A model generated the notes under the pieces. The model searched no databases. It was not told the origin of the DNA and saw only the letters and a list, made by a program, of their open reading frames with translations. The position numbers and the translations under genes are program-made. A DNA stretch of 8,667 nt from an uncultured bacterium (GTDB lineage: Bacteria; Bacillota; Negativicutes; Veillonellales; Veillonellaceae): the NCBI GenBank assembly GCA_905214495.1, contig CAJMLW010000032.1:1-8667 (forward strand). The letters run 5' to 3'. Numbering within the stretch: the stretch's first letter is position 1; each line of letters begins with the position of its first letter. Positions 1-6,156 of this stretch are shown in pieces.

Positions 1-262
1 GCGTTTGCTTGCCTACTTCAGAGAAAATTTTTGCTTTCGTATATTTTGTAATATCGTTAGTGACTGTGAAAGTACCAAATGCACCGGATCCTTTAGCATG
101 CATGCGGCGTTCAGGAATCACTTCGCGCTCAAAATGAGCTAATTTCTCCATCAACCAAACATCTTGCATCAATACAGGACCGCGTTTACCTGCTGTTACA
201 GAGTTGCGATTGTCCGGCACGGGAGCGCCAAAAGCTGTTGTTAATTTCTTTTCATCACTCAT
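1..262 (-). CDS. katA: Catalase, monofunctional heme type (N-terminal 87 residues, runs off left edge)
   Basis: Decomposes hydrogen peroxide to water and oxygen in the cytoplasm. The visible protein starts MSDEKKLTTAFGAPVPDN and goes on with the catalase N-terminal arm (NRNSVTAGKRGPVLMQDVW) and the active-site stretch ERRMHAKGSGAFG. The His of MHAKG (about residue 56) is the family's distal catalytic histidine. FTVTNDITKYTKAKIF follows, as in clade 3 catalases. Usual length is about 480 aa, so only the first fifth is in the window. Start choice: an in-frame ATG lies 6 nt upstream (266-268), but the GTAGGAG ribosome site (270-276) is only about 1 nt from it and about 7 nt from the ATG at 260-262, so the latter is preferred. 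The gene stands alone after a terminator and has its own candidate promoter and operator. A catalase in a mostly anaerobic lineage would serve oxygen tolerance (inference). Confidence 0.93.
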   Translation of the reverse strand, partial: MSDEKKLTTAFGAPVPDNRNSVTAGKRGPVLMQDVWLMEKLAHFEREVIPERRMHAKGSGAFGTFTVTNDITKYTKAKIFSEVGKQT

Positions 263-290
263 AATCATACTCCTACTTAGAAAATAAAAT

Positions 291-305
291 ATATAATGAT
301 TACCC
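291..305. promoter_or_regulatory. Possible PerR-box-like half-conserved site
   Basis: ATATAATGATTACCC matches the PerR consensus TTATAATnATTATAA at 10 of 14 positions, with the left half and centre good and the right end poor. It lies 15-30 nt upstream of the katA ribosome site. In AT-rich DNA such a match can arise by chance. Confidence 0.25.
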
Positions 306-306
306 A

Positions 307-325
307 ACTCAAAAACCTTTTGAGT
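307..325. promoter_or_regulatory. Second 8-3-8 palindrome in the katA leader
   Basis: ACTCAAAA-ACC-TTTTGAGT is a perfect inverted repeat with the same 8-3-8 geometry as the site at 359-377, beginning 52 bp from it, but with a different sequence. It could be a second operator or a short hairpin in the katA messenger. It has no T-tract suited to a terminator. Function is unknown. Confidence 0.35.
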
Positions 326-358
326 GAATTATTGCTATAAAATCAATAATTTTTACTA

Positions 359-377
359 ATGGATAACCATTATCCAT
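359..377. promoter_or_regulatory. Fur/PerR-type palindromic operator over the katA start site
   Basis: The sequence is a perfect 8-3-8 palindrome, ATGGATAA-CCA-TTATCCAT. Scored against the 7-1-7 Fur-family pattern TGATAATnATTATCA, the core (361-375) matches 11 of 14 positions. It lies just downstream of the candidate -10 box and covers the predicted +1, a usual place for a repressor. Fur, PerR and Zur boxes are alike. PerR is the usual catalase regulator in Firmicutes, so a peroxide- or iron-responsive repressor is the best guess. Confidence 0.5.
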
Positions 378-378
378 A

Positions 379-406
379 ATTACAAATAAATAGTAACACA
401 TATCAA
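379..406 (-). promoter_or_regulatory. Candidate sigma-70 promoter of the catalase gene
   Basis: On the minus strand TTGATA (401-406, 5 of 6 match to TTGACA) is followed after 16 nt by TGTAAT (379-384, 5 of 6 match to TATAAT). The predicted start of transcription is near 372, which gives a leader of about 110 nt. A weaker alternative nearer the gene (around 285-300) cannot be excluded. Confidence 0.5.
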
Positions 407-469
407 TACGAATCACAACCCAAAATTACAATAAATTATGTATACATGTTCTCAAAAAAACAATACATG

Positions 470-503
470 AAAAAAGCCTATAAGAAATCAATCCTATAGG
501 CTT
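470..503 (-). terminator. Rho-independent terminator after the pectate lyase relic
   Basis: A perfect 9-bp stem, AAGCCTATA (474-482) with TATAGGCTT (495-503), encloses a 12-nt loop. On the minus strand it is followed by a run of six T (470-475). It separates the relic from the catalase gene. Confidence 0.75.
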
Positions 504-562
504 ACTACATCACTATTATACACAGATACTAATATATGCTATCCATGTATGGAGTAAATATC

Positions 563-1209
563 TTATTTATTAATCTTATGCGCATGCGCACCTGCATCAC
601 GCAAAACATTTTCTTTTACTTCATTCACAGGATCTATTGTAGTGAACAGTTCAGGTTTCCAATCTACAGGTGTTAACGTATCGTTAAATGTATCAATAAC
701 TTTTCCGTTAAACATGTTGTTAACGGCGGTAAGTTGTTTTCCTCCAAATACTTTCACAAACGATGTATAGTCTTTACCTGCTATGTCCGCCACATTATTT
801 TCAGCATAGATTTGAGAGTTTTTGCCGACGCCTAGGGAGTAAGCATACGCATATTTACCATTGGTAGTATCTGATGCAAAGTAATTGTTATACATATGAA
901 TCTGTCCAAACCGTACTCTTGGTGTACGTTGTACTACATTATGGAAATAATTATGATGTAACGTCACATGTAATTTGCCTTCGTCTGCTACGTTTGAATC
1001 ACTATTGCCAATTAACATGATTTTATTATGATTCTCGAACATAGAGTAAGATATGGTTATTTACCAGTATCATCGGAGGCAAATCCGTCCTGTTTTGGTA
1101 ACACTTCACGCATAAAGGTAGGACTTTCAGCAGAGCCTCGGGAGAAGGACATTATAACGTCAATGATTAATGCAATGAATAACCCTATAAGTATCAATAT
1201 CTTTTTCAT
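563..1209 (-). pseudogene. Pectate lyase (polysaccharide lyase family 1) with internal deletion and frame change
   Basis: Two fragments of one secreted pectate lyase gene. The first (1057-1209, 50 aa) begins MKKILILIGLFIALIIDVIM, a signal peptide with a good ribosome site (AAGGAA, 1218-1223, 8 nt from ATG), and goes on to KQDGFASDDTGK and a stop. GFA..TTGG is where mature PL1 enzymes begin. The second, in another frame, starts at about 1060 with ITISYSMFENHNKIMLIG and runs about 165 aa to the C terminus. It carries KLHVTLHHNYFHNVVQRTPR, then VRFGQIHMYNNYF. The RTPRVR stretch holds the family's catalytic arginine region. Family members run well over 300 aa, so perhaps 120-150 residues are missing. 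They include the NVWIDH segment and the acidic calcium-binding residues, so the product should be inactive. An ATG at 1040-1042 could start a 159-aa piece, but no ribosome site supports it. A sequencing error cannot explain a gap of this size. Confidence 0.85.
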
Positions 1210-1228
1210 ATATTCAGTTCCTTAATTT

Positions 1229-1250
1229 TGTTATGCCATAACATATTATA
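1229..1250 (-). promoter_or_regulatory. Pectate lyase relic -10 box and 15-bp palindromic operator
   Basis: A perfect -10 TATAAT lies at 1245-1250 on the minus strand; no good -35 is seen 16-18 nt upstream. Next to it, TGTTATG-C-CATAACA (1229-1243) is a perfect 7-1-7 palindrome over the expected start of transcription and just upstream of the ribosome site. This is a typical repressor-operator position. The repressor is not in the window. Confidence 0.5.
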
Positions 1251-1279
1251 GATTTATTATCTCACAACAATTATAGCCA

Positions 1280-1324
1280 CAATAAGAGAACCCCTTTATA
1301 GCATCACCACAGCCATAAAGGGGT
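1280..1324 (-). terminator. Terminator after the 94-aa gene
   Basis: A perfect 10-bp stem, ACCCCTTTAT (1290-1299) with ATAAAGGGGT (1315-1324), lies 10 nt past the stop codon. The minus-strand tail TTCTCTTATT is T-rich but interrupted, so termination may be partial. Confidence 0.65.
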
Positions 1325-1334
1325 ATCATTGTCA

Positions 1335-1619
1335 TTACGCTGGGCGGCTCCAATCGACTTGTACGTCGATGGCTTCCCACATGCGTGTAAGAGCTAATTT
1401 AAAGTTATCCAAAGATTCTAATGGTTTTACATTCAACCGCTCATACGTATCAAGACCTGTAGCATGCTCGATAGCATGGTCTTCATTTAAGTATGCATGA
1501 ACCTTATCGATCCATTCTTGTTCAGGTAGGTCTATAGTCACAGTTTTTGTATCTGTATCATAAGCTAAAAACCCATTGCTGTTTACGCCATAATGAATGG
1601 CCACACGAAATATACTCAT
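1335..1619 (-). CDS. Small protein of unknown function, 94 aa
   Basis: I do not recognise the family. The reading frame is open up to 1700, but the best start is the ATG at 1617-1619 (MSIFRVAIHYGVNSNGF). It has a GAGAGG ribosome site about 8 nt upstream; the longer start has none, and the candidate promoter lies inside the extended part. The protein is soluble-looking and mildly acidic, with no signal peptide, membrane segment or cysteine. Tryptophans lie at 36, 81 and 90. The N-terminal half suggests beta strands (IFRVAIHYGV, GFLAYDTDTKTVTIDL). The C-terminal half looks helical (LESLDNFKLALTRMWEAI). It follows dinB in the same direction after a 90-nt gap and is closed by its own terminator. 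It is probably a separate unit, though read-through from dinB is possible because no terminator is seen between them. Confidence 0.7.
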   Translation of the reverse strand: MSIFRVAIHYGVNSNGFLAYDTDTKTVTIDLPEQEWIDKVHAYLNEDHAIEHATGLDTYERLNVKPLESLDNFKLALTRMWEAIDVQVDWSRPA

Positions 1620-1674
1620 ATTTATACCTCTCTTGCAGATATTTTCTTGCATATACACATTGCTGTATACGTAC

Positions 1675-1703
1675 ATTGTATCACGAATGATTCTATTCAT
1701 GAA
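1675..1703 (-). promoter_or_regulatory. Candidate extended -10 promoter of the 94-aa gene
   Basis: On the minus strand TGATACAAT (1675-1683) contains an extended -10 (TGn before TACAAT at 1675-1680). A weak -35, TTCATG, lies at 1698-1703 with a 17-nt spacer. It sits in the gap after the dinB stop codon. Confidence 0.45.
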
Positions 1704-1709
1704 AGATTT

Positions 1710-3029
1710 TTATTCTTCATTATCTAAATCAATTTCGACCTTTAATTCCGACCGTTTTCGCCGTTCTCCACCATCTCCATGAGCACGTCGCCAAAGAGCT
1801 CCACTCATGATAGCTCCTTCGCCAAATTTAGATGCCAACGAGTCTAGCACGGTTGAAAGCTTCTCATCTTTCTCATCCGTTTCGATGGAAAATAAATCGT
1901 CTTGTACAATGCCTTCTGTAGAAAATCCACTAACGGTAACGCCTAAGAGGCGAATTGGTTTAACTGGCACTTCGAGAGTAGATGTATCAAACTTAGGCCT
2001 AGGTGTAGCACCCATCACCTCACGCTCTTCTTGCTTGGTAGAGAGTGTATCACGCATCAGCTTATTCCATAACAACACAGAGGTCTCATAAATGATACGT
2101 TCTTGATCTGTAGCAGAATCAAGACGTTTTTGACGAGATACGGTTTTAAAGTCATTGTATCGAACCTTAATCGATACAGTATGCCCCATCAGACCATATT
2201 TACGCAATCGTTTTGCTACGCGATTGGCAAAGTAATGAAGTTCTAAATCGATAACAGCGGGGTCCTCTACATCACTTTCATAGGTCTCCTCATTGCCGAC
2301 AGACTGGATTTGACGATCCGGTTCTACAGGCCGTTCATCGATGCCTCGTGCCAGTTCCCAAATACGCCGTGCCTGATTACCCACATAAGGCACTAGAGGT
2401 TTCTCATCCGGCAAGGCTTGCACATCCTTAATCAAGGTAAATCCACCGTCCTTAAGGCGACGTTCCGTGCTAGGGCCTACCCCCCATATGCGTTTTATGG
2501 GAAAATTTACGAGGCTTTCACATTCCTTACCATAAGGAATAACCACAAGACCATCAGGCTTATCTAAATCGGATGCCAGCTTAGCAAGAAATTTATTCGG
2601 AGCCAGGCCCGCCGAAATGATGAGCCCTGTTTCCTCAAATACGCGGTCCTTAATAGCACGGCCCAAAGCCTTGGGTCCGGTGAATTTATGAGTGATGCCC
2701 GTAACATCCAAGAAGGCTTCGTCCAGAGATAAGGGCTCAATGATAGGTGTAAATTCCTCCATCACCTTGTGGATGATGTGAGAAATCTCCTTATAACGAG
2801 CCATATTCGGATACACGTAGATGCCGTGAGGACAAAGCTTTTTGGCCCTCGAAATGGGCATAGCCGAATGGACCCCAAATTTTCTAGCCTCATAGGACGC
2901 AGTGGCTACAACGCCACGCGAAGAAAGACCACCCACGATAACGGGGTGGCCTTTGTATTCAGGATGATCCAGTTGTTCTACGGATGCAAAAAAAGCATCC
3001 ATATCAACATGCATAATCCAGCGTCTCAT
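1710..3029 (-). CDS. dinB: DNA polymerase IV (Y-family, error-prone translesion polymerase), 439 aa
   Basis: Copies past damaged template bases and extends mismatched ends in the cytoplasm, recruited by the sliding clamp. The start MRRWIMHVDMDAFFASVEQ is the family's usual one. Catalytic residues are D9 (HVDMD) and D103-E104 (SLDEAFLDVT). F14 sits at the steric-gate position. VATASYEARKFGVHSAMP (41-58) is the conserved fingers segment, ISAGLAPNKFLAKLASDLDK (138-157) the palm/thumb signature, and IWGVGPSTERRLKDGGF (181-197) the helix-hairpin-helix. The little-finger domain follows (about 240-370). QDDLF (376-380) fits the beta-clamp-binding motif. After it comes a ~58-residue tail ending in basic then acidic stretches, so the protein is longer than E. 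coli Pol IV (351 aa). It lies 2 nt after the arsR-like stop codon with only a weak ribosome site, which suggests translational coupling. I saw no LexA-type box upstream of the operon. Confidence 0.95.
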   Translation of the reverse strand: MRRWIMHVDMDAFFASVEQLDHPEYKGHPVIVGGLSSRGVVATASYEARKFGVHSAMPISRAKKLCPHGIYVYPNMARYKEISHIIHKVMEEFTPIIEPLSLDEAFLDVTGITHKFTGPKALGRAIKDRVFEETGLIISAGLAPNKFLAKLASDLDKPDGLVVIPYGKECESLVNFPIKRIWGVGPSTERRLKDGGFTLIKDVQALPDEKPLVPYVGNQARRIWELARGIDERPVEPDRQIQSVGNEETYESDVEDPAVIDLELHYFANRVAKRLRKYGLMGHTVSIKVRYNDFKTVSRQKRLDSATDQERIIYETSVLLWNKLMRDTLSTKQEEREVMGATPRPKFDTSTLEVPVKPIRLLGVTVSGFSTEGIVQDDLFSIETDEKDEKLSTVLDSLASKFGEGAIMSGALWRRAHGDGGERRKRSELKVEIDLDNEE

Positions 3030-3031
3030 AA

Positions 3032-3376
3032 TTACGCGTCTTTTTCGTGTTCATCAAGACGGCAATATTTGATTTGTGCACAAATACATTCGTCTTTTGT
3101 TTTGTACAATTGCGGAATGATTTCCAAAATATCACCAAATGTTTCTTCATTGATGGAATAACGAGTCCAAAGGCCATTACGTTGAGAATTTACAACGCCA
3201 GCATCAATTAAGATTTTCATATGGTAGCTCAATGTGGATTGAGACAAATTAAAGCTTGCCAAAATATCTGCTGCACATAACTCATTGCAGGATAACATAT
3301 CTATGATATGCAATCTTGTTTCATCACTGAGCGCTTTAAAAATCGTTGCCAAACGTTCATAAGAAACTTCAACCAT
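3032..3376 (-). CDS. ArsR/SmtB-family winged-helix repressor, 114 aa
   Basis: A dimeric DNA-binding repressor, usually released from DNA by a metal, metalloid or thiol oxidant. The frame is open to 3391 from a TTG, but that codon overlaps the ribosome site. GAGGAG lies 7 nt upstream of the ATG at 3374-3376, giving MVEVSYERLATIFKALSDETR. The segment KALSDETRLHIIDML (14-28) is the family's N-terminal signature. SCNELCAADILASFNLSQST (29-48), then LSYHMKIL (49-56), holds the recognition helix region. GLWTRYSI (68-75) is the wing. Cysteines lie at 30 and 34 (C..NELCAAD, where classical ArsR has ELCVCDL) and in a C-terminal group CICAQIKYC (97, 99, 105). These could form a metal or redox site. It is the first gene of an operon with dinB and probably regulates its own promoter. 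The inducer cannot be told from sequence. Confidence 0.9.
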   Translation of the reverse strand: MVEVSYERLATIFKALSDETRLHIIDMLSCNELCAADILASFNLSQSTLSYHMKILIDAGVVNSQRNGLWTRYSINEETFGDILEIIPQLYKTKDECICAQIKYCRLDEHEKDA

Positions 3377-3425
3377 AAGAAAACTCCTCAATATACATCA
3401 AAAATTATCAATCTACTTTTATACT

Positions 3426-3454
3426 ATTATATACTATTTTAATAACTAAATCTA
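3426..3454 (-). promoter_or_regulatory. Candidate promoter of the arsR-dinB operon
   Basis: A perfect -10 TATAAT (3426-3431) has a weak -35 TAGATT (3449-3454) at 17 nt, on the minus strand. The -10 lies within two direct copies of ATACTAT (3421-3427 and 3431-3437, plus-strand reading) 3 nt apart, a possible site for the repressor. The leader is about 43 nt. Confidence 0.45.
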
Positions 3455-3526
3455 TTTTTTTCTTTTTATTCTCATTAAAACATTTTAATTGACTAATCAA
3501 AATACTTTATGAGGCATTTTATACGC

Positions 3527-3562
3527 GTAAAAGCGGAGATTCTTAGGTGAGAATCTCCGCTT
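3527..3562 (-). terminator. Strong terminator after purA
   Basis: A perfect 13-bp stem, AAGCGGAGATTCT (3531-3543) with AGAATCTCCGCTT (3550-3562), has a 6-nt loop. On the minus strand it ends in TTTT, a short T-tract. It separates purA from the arsR-dinB operon. Confidence 0.8.
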
Positions 3563-3603
3563 ATTATTTTAATGATATGTTACCCGATGTACCGCAATGT
3601 CAA

Positions 3604-4887
3604 TTAGAATACGTTAACAAGGTCAATCGTTTGGTTACGATTAGGACCAACAGATACGATACCCAAAGGTACACCTGTTACTTCTGCAATACGTTCTACG
3701 TATTTACGAGCATTTTCAGGCAATTCGTCATAAGAACGGATGCCGGAAATATCTGTTTCCCAACCTGGCAATGTTTCATATACAGGTTCACATGCTTCAA
3801 GATCTTTCAAGCTAGCAGGGAAACCTTCAACGTTTTTGCCGCTTAATTTGTAACCTACACAGATTTGCAATTCTTTGAAAGAATCAAGAATATCCAAACG
3901 TGTAATAGCTAAATAATCAAGGCTGCTAAGACCTGCTGCGTATTTTACAACCATAAGATCTAACCAACCAGTACGGCGAGGACGACCTGTTACAGTACCA
4001 AACTCATGACCAAGTGTACGAAGCTCTTCACCAATTTCATTAAGTTGTTCTGTAGGGAATGGGCCTGCACCAACGCGTGTAGCGTAAGCTTTCACAACGC
4101 CGAAGATATTTTTCAAATAGTTAGGGCCTACACCAGCACCTGTGGAAGCACCACCAGCAATTGGATGGGAGGAGGTTACGAATGGGTATGTACCATGATC
4201 AAGGTCGAGCATAGTTGCTTGCGCACCTTCGAACAATACCTTTTTATCCTCTTTAATCGCTTTCAACACAGCATTATTTGTATCAGTTACATAAGGTTTC
4301 AAAGCCTCTGCATATTTGATGTAATCCGCTAAAATTTCATCGTAATTAACAGGTTCAGCATCGTATACCTTAGTAAGCATTTTGTTTTTAAACTCAACAT
4401 TGTACGCCAATTTTTGTGTGAAAGTTTCCATGTCATACAAATCGCAAATGCGGATGCCGACACGGTTTACCTTATCAGCGTAGCAAGGACCGATACCGTT
4501 TTTAGTAGTACCGATTTTAGCATCACCTTTGGATGCTTCTTCAGCCATATCAAGCGCAATATGGTAAGGCATGATGACATGAGCACGGTCAGAGATGTGA
4601 AGGGATTTTGTAGATTTACCTTGTTTTTCAAGGCCTTCGATTTCTTGTAATAACACCTTAGGGTCAATAACAACGCCTGTACCAACGATATTTTGTTTAT
4701 CATCGTACAAAATACCACTTGGCAATAAACGAAGCGCAAATGCTTTGTCATCTACTACAACAGTGTGACCCGCATTATTACCGCCTTGGCTGCGTACTAC
4801 AACATCTGCACGTTCCGCAATCCAGTCAACGATTTTACCTTTACCCTCGTCACCCCATTGAGTGCCGATTACCATACTTGTTGCCAT
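3604..4887 (-). CDS. purA: Adenylosuccinate synthetase, 427 aa
   Basis: Joins IMP and aspartate with GTP to make adenylosuccinate, the first committed step to AMP. The frame is open to 4902 from a TTG inside the ribosome site. The ATG at 4885-4887 (MATSMVIGTQWGDEGKGK) follows GGAGG by 8 nt and gives the family's usual N terminus. The GTP loop is GTQWGDEGKGK (8-18). The catalytic pair D13 and H41 (NNAGHTVVV) keep E. coli numbering. Other family blocks are HISDRAHVIMPYH (97-109), GTTKNGIGPCYADK (126-139), DHGTYPFVTSS (230-240), GTVTGRPRRTGWLD (297-310) and the C-terminal SVGPNRNQTIDL (412-423). The usual GAQG is GAQA here (221-224), a mild change next to the IMP-contacting glutamine. Full length. 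It lies 101 nt downstream of the exporter gene with no terminator between, so it may be read from both its own promoter and upstream. Confidence 0.98.
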   Translation of the reverse strand: MATSMVIGTQWGDEGKGKIVDWIAERADVVVRSQGGNNAGHTVVVDDKAFALRLLPSGILYDDKQNIVGTGVVIDPKVLLQEIEGLEKQGKSTKSLHISDRAHVIMPYHIALDMAEEASKGDAKIGTTKNGIGPCYADKVNRVGIRICDLYDMETFTQKLAYNVEFKNKMLTKVYDAEPVNYDEILADYIKYAEALKPYVTDTNNAVLKAIKEDKKVLFEGAQATMLDLDHGTYPFVTSSHPIAGGASTGAGVGPNYLKNIFGVVKAYATRVGAGPFPTEQLNEIGEELRTLGHEFGTVTGRPRRTGWLDLMVVKYAAGLSSLDYLAITRLDILDSFKELQICVGYKLSGKNVEGFPASLKDLEACEPVYETLPGWETDISGIRSYDELPENARKYVERIAEVTGVPLGIVSVGPNRNQTIDLVNVF

Positions 4888-4929
4888 ATCTATGTCCTCC
4901 AATTGTGAAAGTCAAATTAATCCATAGTT

Positions 4930-4957
4930 ATTATACAACATAATAGCAAAGCACGAA
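4930..4957 (-). promoter_or_regulatory. Candidate purA promoter
   Basis: A perfect TATAAT (4930-4935, minus strand) lies 42 nt upstream of the purA ATG. The best -35, TTCGTG (4952-4957, 16-nt spacer), is poor. The resulting leader of about 35 nt is too short for a purine riboswitch. Confidence 0.45.
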
Positions 4958-4988
4958 AAGACTAAATGCAAATTCCACAAATTCTATT

Positions 4989-6140
4989 TTATTTAGGTTC
5001 TTTCAACCAGAAGCTCATTAATAATCCTAACGCACCAACAGGTATCAAGGTCATTAATGCTGTTTGTACATCGTAAATATCTGCTAAATGTCCAATGTAT
5101 GGTGCTACGAGGCCACCTAATGTAATGCCGAGGCCCAATGTAATGCCTGATGCAAAGCCTGCATTTTTAGCAAGGTATTTTTGACCTAAAACGGTAATAG
5201 GACCATATTGCGAGAATACGCCGAAGGCCATTGGTATCATGGCGCCAAAGAATCCCCATGCATTTGGTACAAAAATAAAAACTAATACGGATGGTAAAAA
5301 TATAATATTACCTAAGCGCACTGTTTTTAGAAAACCTAGCTTATCCGATAGTGCACCACCCATATAGGTGAGGACAGCCCCCATCGCAAAATACATGGTA
5401 AGTGCCAAGCTCGATGCACCGGCTTCGCCATTGATAACGGTAATGTACAAAATCGGAATAAAAATTGATAATACGGAGAACAGAATTGATCGAGATGCGA
5501 TAACGAAAAATAGCTTCGTAAAACTCACCCAATCGTTTATGCCCGTATTTTCACCTTTAATTTGGCTTTCACATTCACGCACATCTTCGGCCTCAGTCGT
5601 ATGACCTGTGAAAGCATATAGATACAGCAACACGCCGAGCGTAGCAATAGCCGTAAATATCCAGAGAAATTGTCCGCCAAAGACATAAACACCACCAGCA
5701 ATGAGCGGCCCTAAGGCAAAACCAGCACTGCCACCAACCGCAAAGCGCCCCATGGCATTGCCAATCTCGTGAGATTGTGTACGATTTACAAGAAGAGCCG
5801 CCTCAGGATGAAATAGTGCAGCCCCGACCCCAGACATAAGCGCCAAGGCCAAAATCATTTCATAGCTCGTAGCCAGTGCAATGGCACTAATCGATACGAG
5901 AGTTACCGCAAAACCTACAGGAATAAACCACGGCACACGCCACCGGTCAGCCACATACCCAAGCACAGGCTGCGCAATAGACGCCACAATGGTATTACAG
6001 AAAATAATCGCCGCCGATTGATAATAATTGAGATTAAAATTAGCAATAAAAAATGGTATCAACGCAGCGAGAGAACCTTGACCGAAATCGTTAATACAGT
6101 GAAAGATAGGAGGTGCGTATTTTCTTATAGTGTTTTTCAT
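4989..6140 (-). CDS. MFS exporter of the fosmidomycin-resistance (Fsr) type, 383 aa
   Basis: A 12-helix inner-membrane transporter, probably a proton-driven drug or metabolite exporter. The frame is open to 6185, but the upstream part would be coded by the repeat element. The ATG at 6138-6140 (MKNTIRKYAPPIFHCINDF) has GGAGGAG a few nt upstream. HxxNDxxxG near the N terminus (14-20) and GVGAALFHPEAA (104-115) are typical of Fsr-like proteins. GYVADRWR (61-68) is the MFS loop 2-3 motif, with a weaker partner GGALSDKLG (261-269) after helix 8. A hydrophilic loop (about 180-207) splits the two six-helix halves. Length is near that of E. coli Fsr (406 aa). It sits between purB and purA on the same strand. 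Substrate is unknown: resistance to fosmidomycin is known for the family, and a purine or nucleoside link from its neighbours would be inference. Confidence 0.88.
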   Translation of the reverse strand: MKNTIRKYAPPIFHCINDFGQGSLAALIPFFIANFNLNYYQSAAIIFCNTIVASIAQPVLGYVADRWRVPWFIPVGFAVTLVSISAIALATSYEMILALALMSGVGAALFHPEAALLVNRTQSHEIGNAMGRFAVGGSAGFALGPLIAGGVYVFGGQFLWIFTAIATLGVLLYLYAFTGHTTEAEDVRECESQIKGENTGINDWVSFTKLFFVIASRSILFSVLSIFIPILYITVINGEAGASSLALTMYFAMGAVLTYMGGALSDKLGFLKTVRLGNIIFLPSVLVFIFVPNAWGFFGAMIPMAFGVFSQYGPITVLGQKYLAKNAGFASGITLGLGITLGGLVAPYIGHLADIYDVQTALMTLIPVGALGLLMSFWLKEPK

Positions 6141-6156
6141 GTCTCCTCCGTAAGCA

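Noticed and set aside
1028..1225. Plus-strand open frame of 65 aa over the pectate lyase relic
   Set aside because: Shadow of the relic: the opposite strand encodes a clear signal peptide and ribosome site here.
1807..2091. Plus-strand open frame within dinB, and similar frames inside purA, purB and the exporter gene
   Set aside because: Antisense to well-conserved proteins, no ribosome sites or recognisable domains.
3484..3520. TTGACT on the plus strand as a promoter
   Set aside because: No acceptable -10 at 16-18 nt and no plus-strand gene downstream.
4467..4751. Minus-strand 94-aa frame inside purA
   Set aside because: Out-of-frame overlap with conserved purA coding sequence; no family likeness.
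4888..4988. Purine riboswitch or other leader control upstream of purA
   Set aside because: The candidate transcription start leaves a leader of about 35 nt with no hairpin; the purB leader is similarly short.
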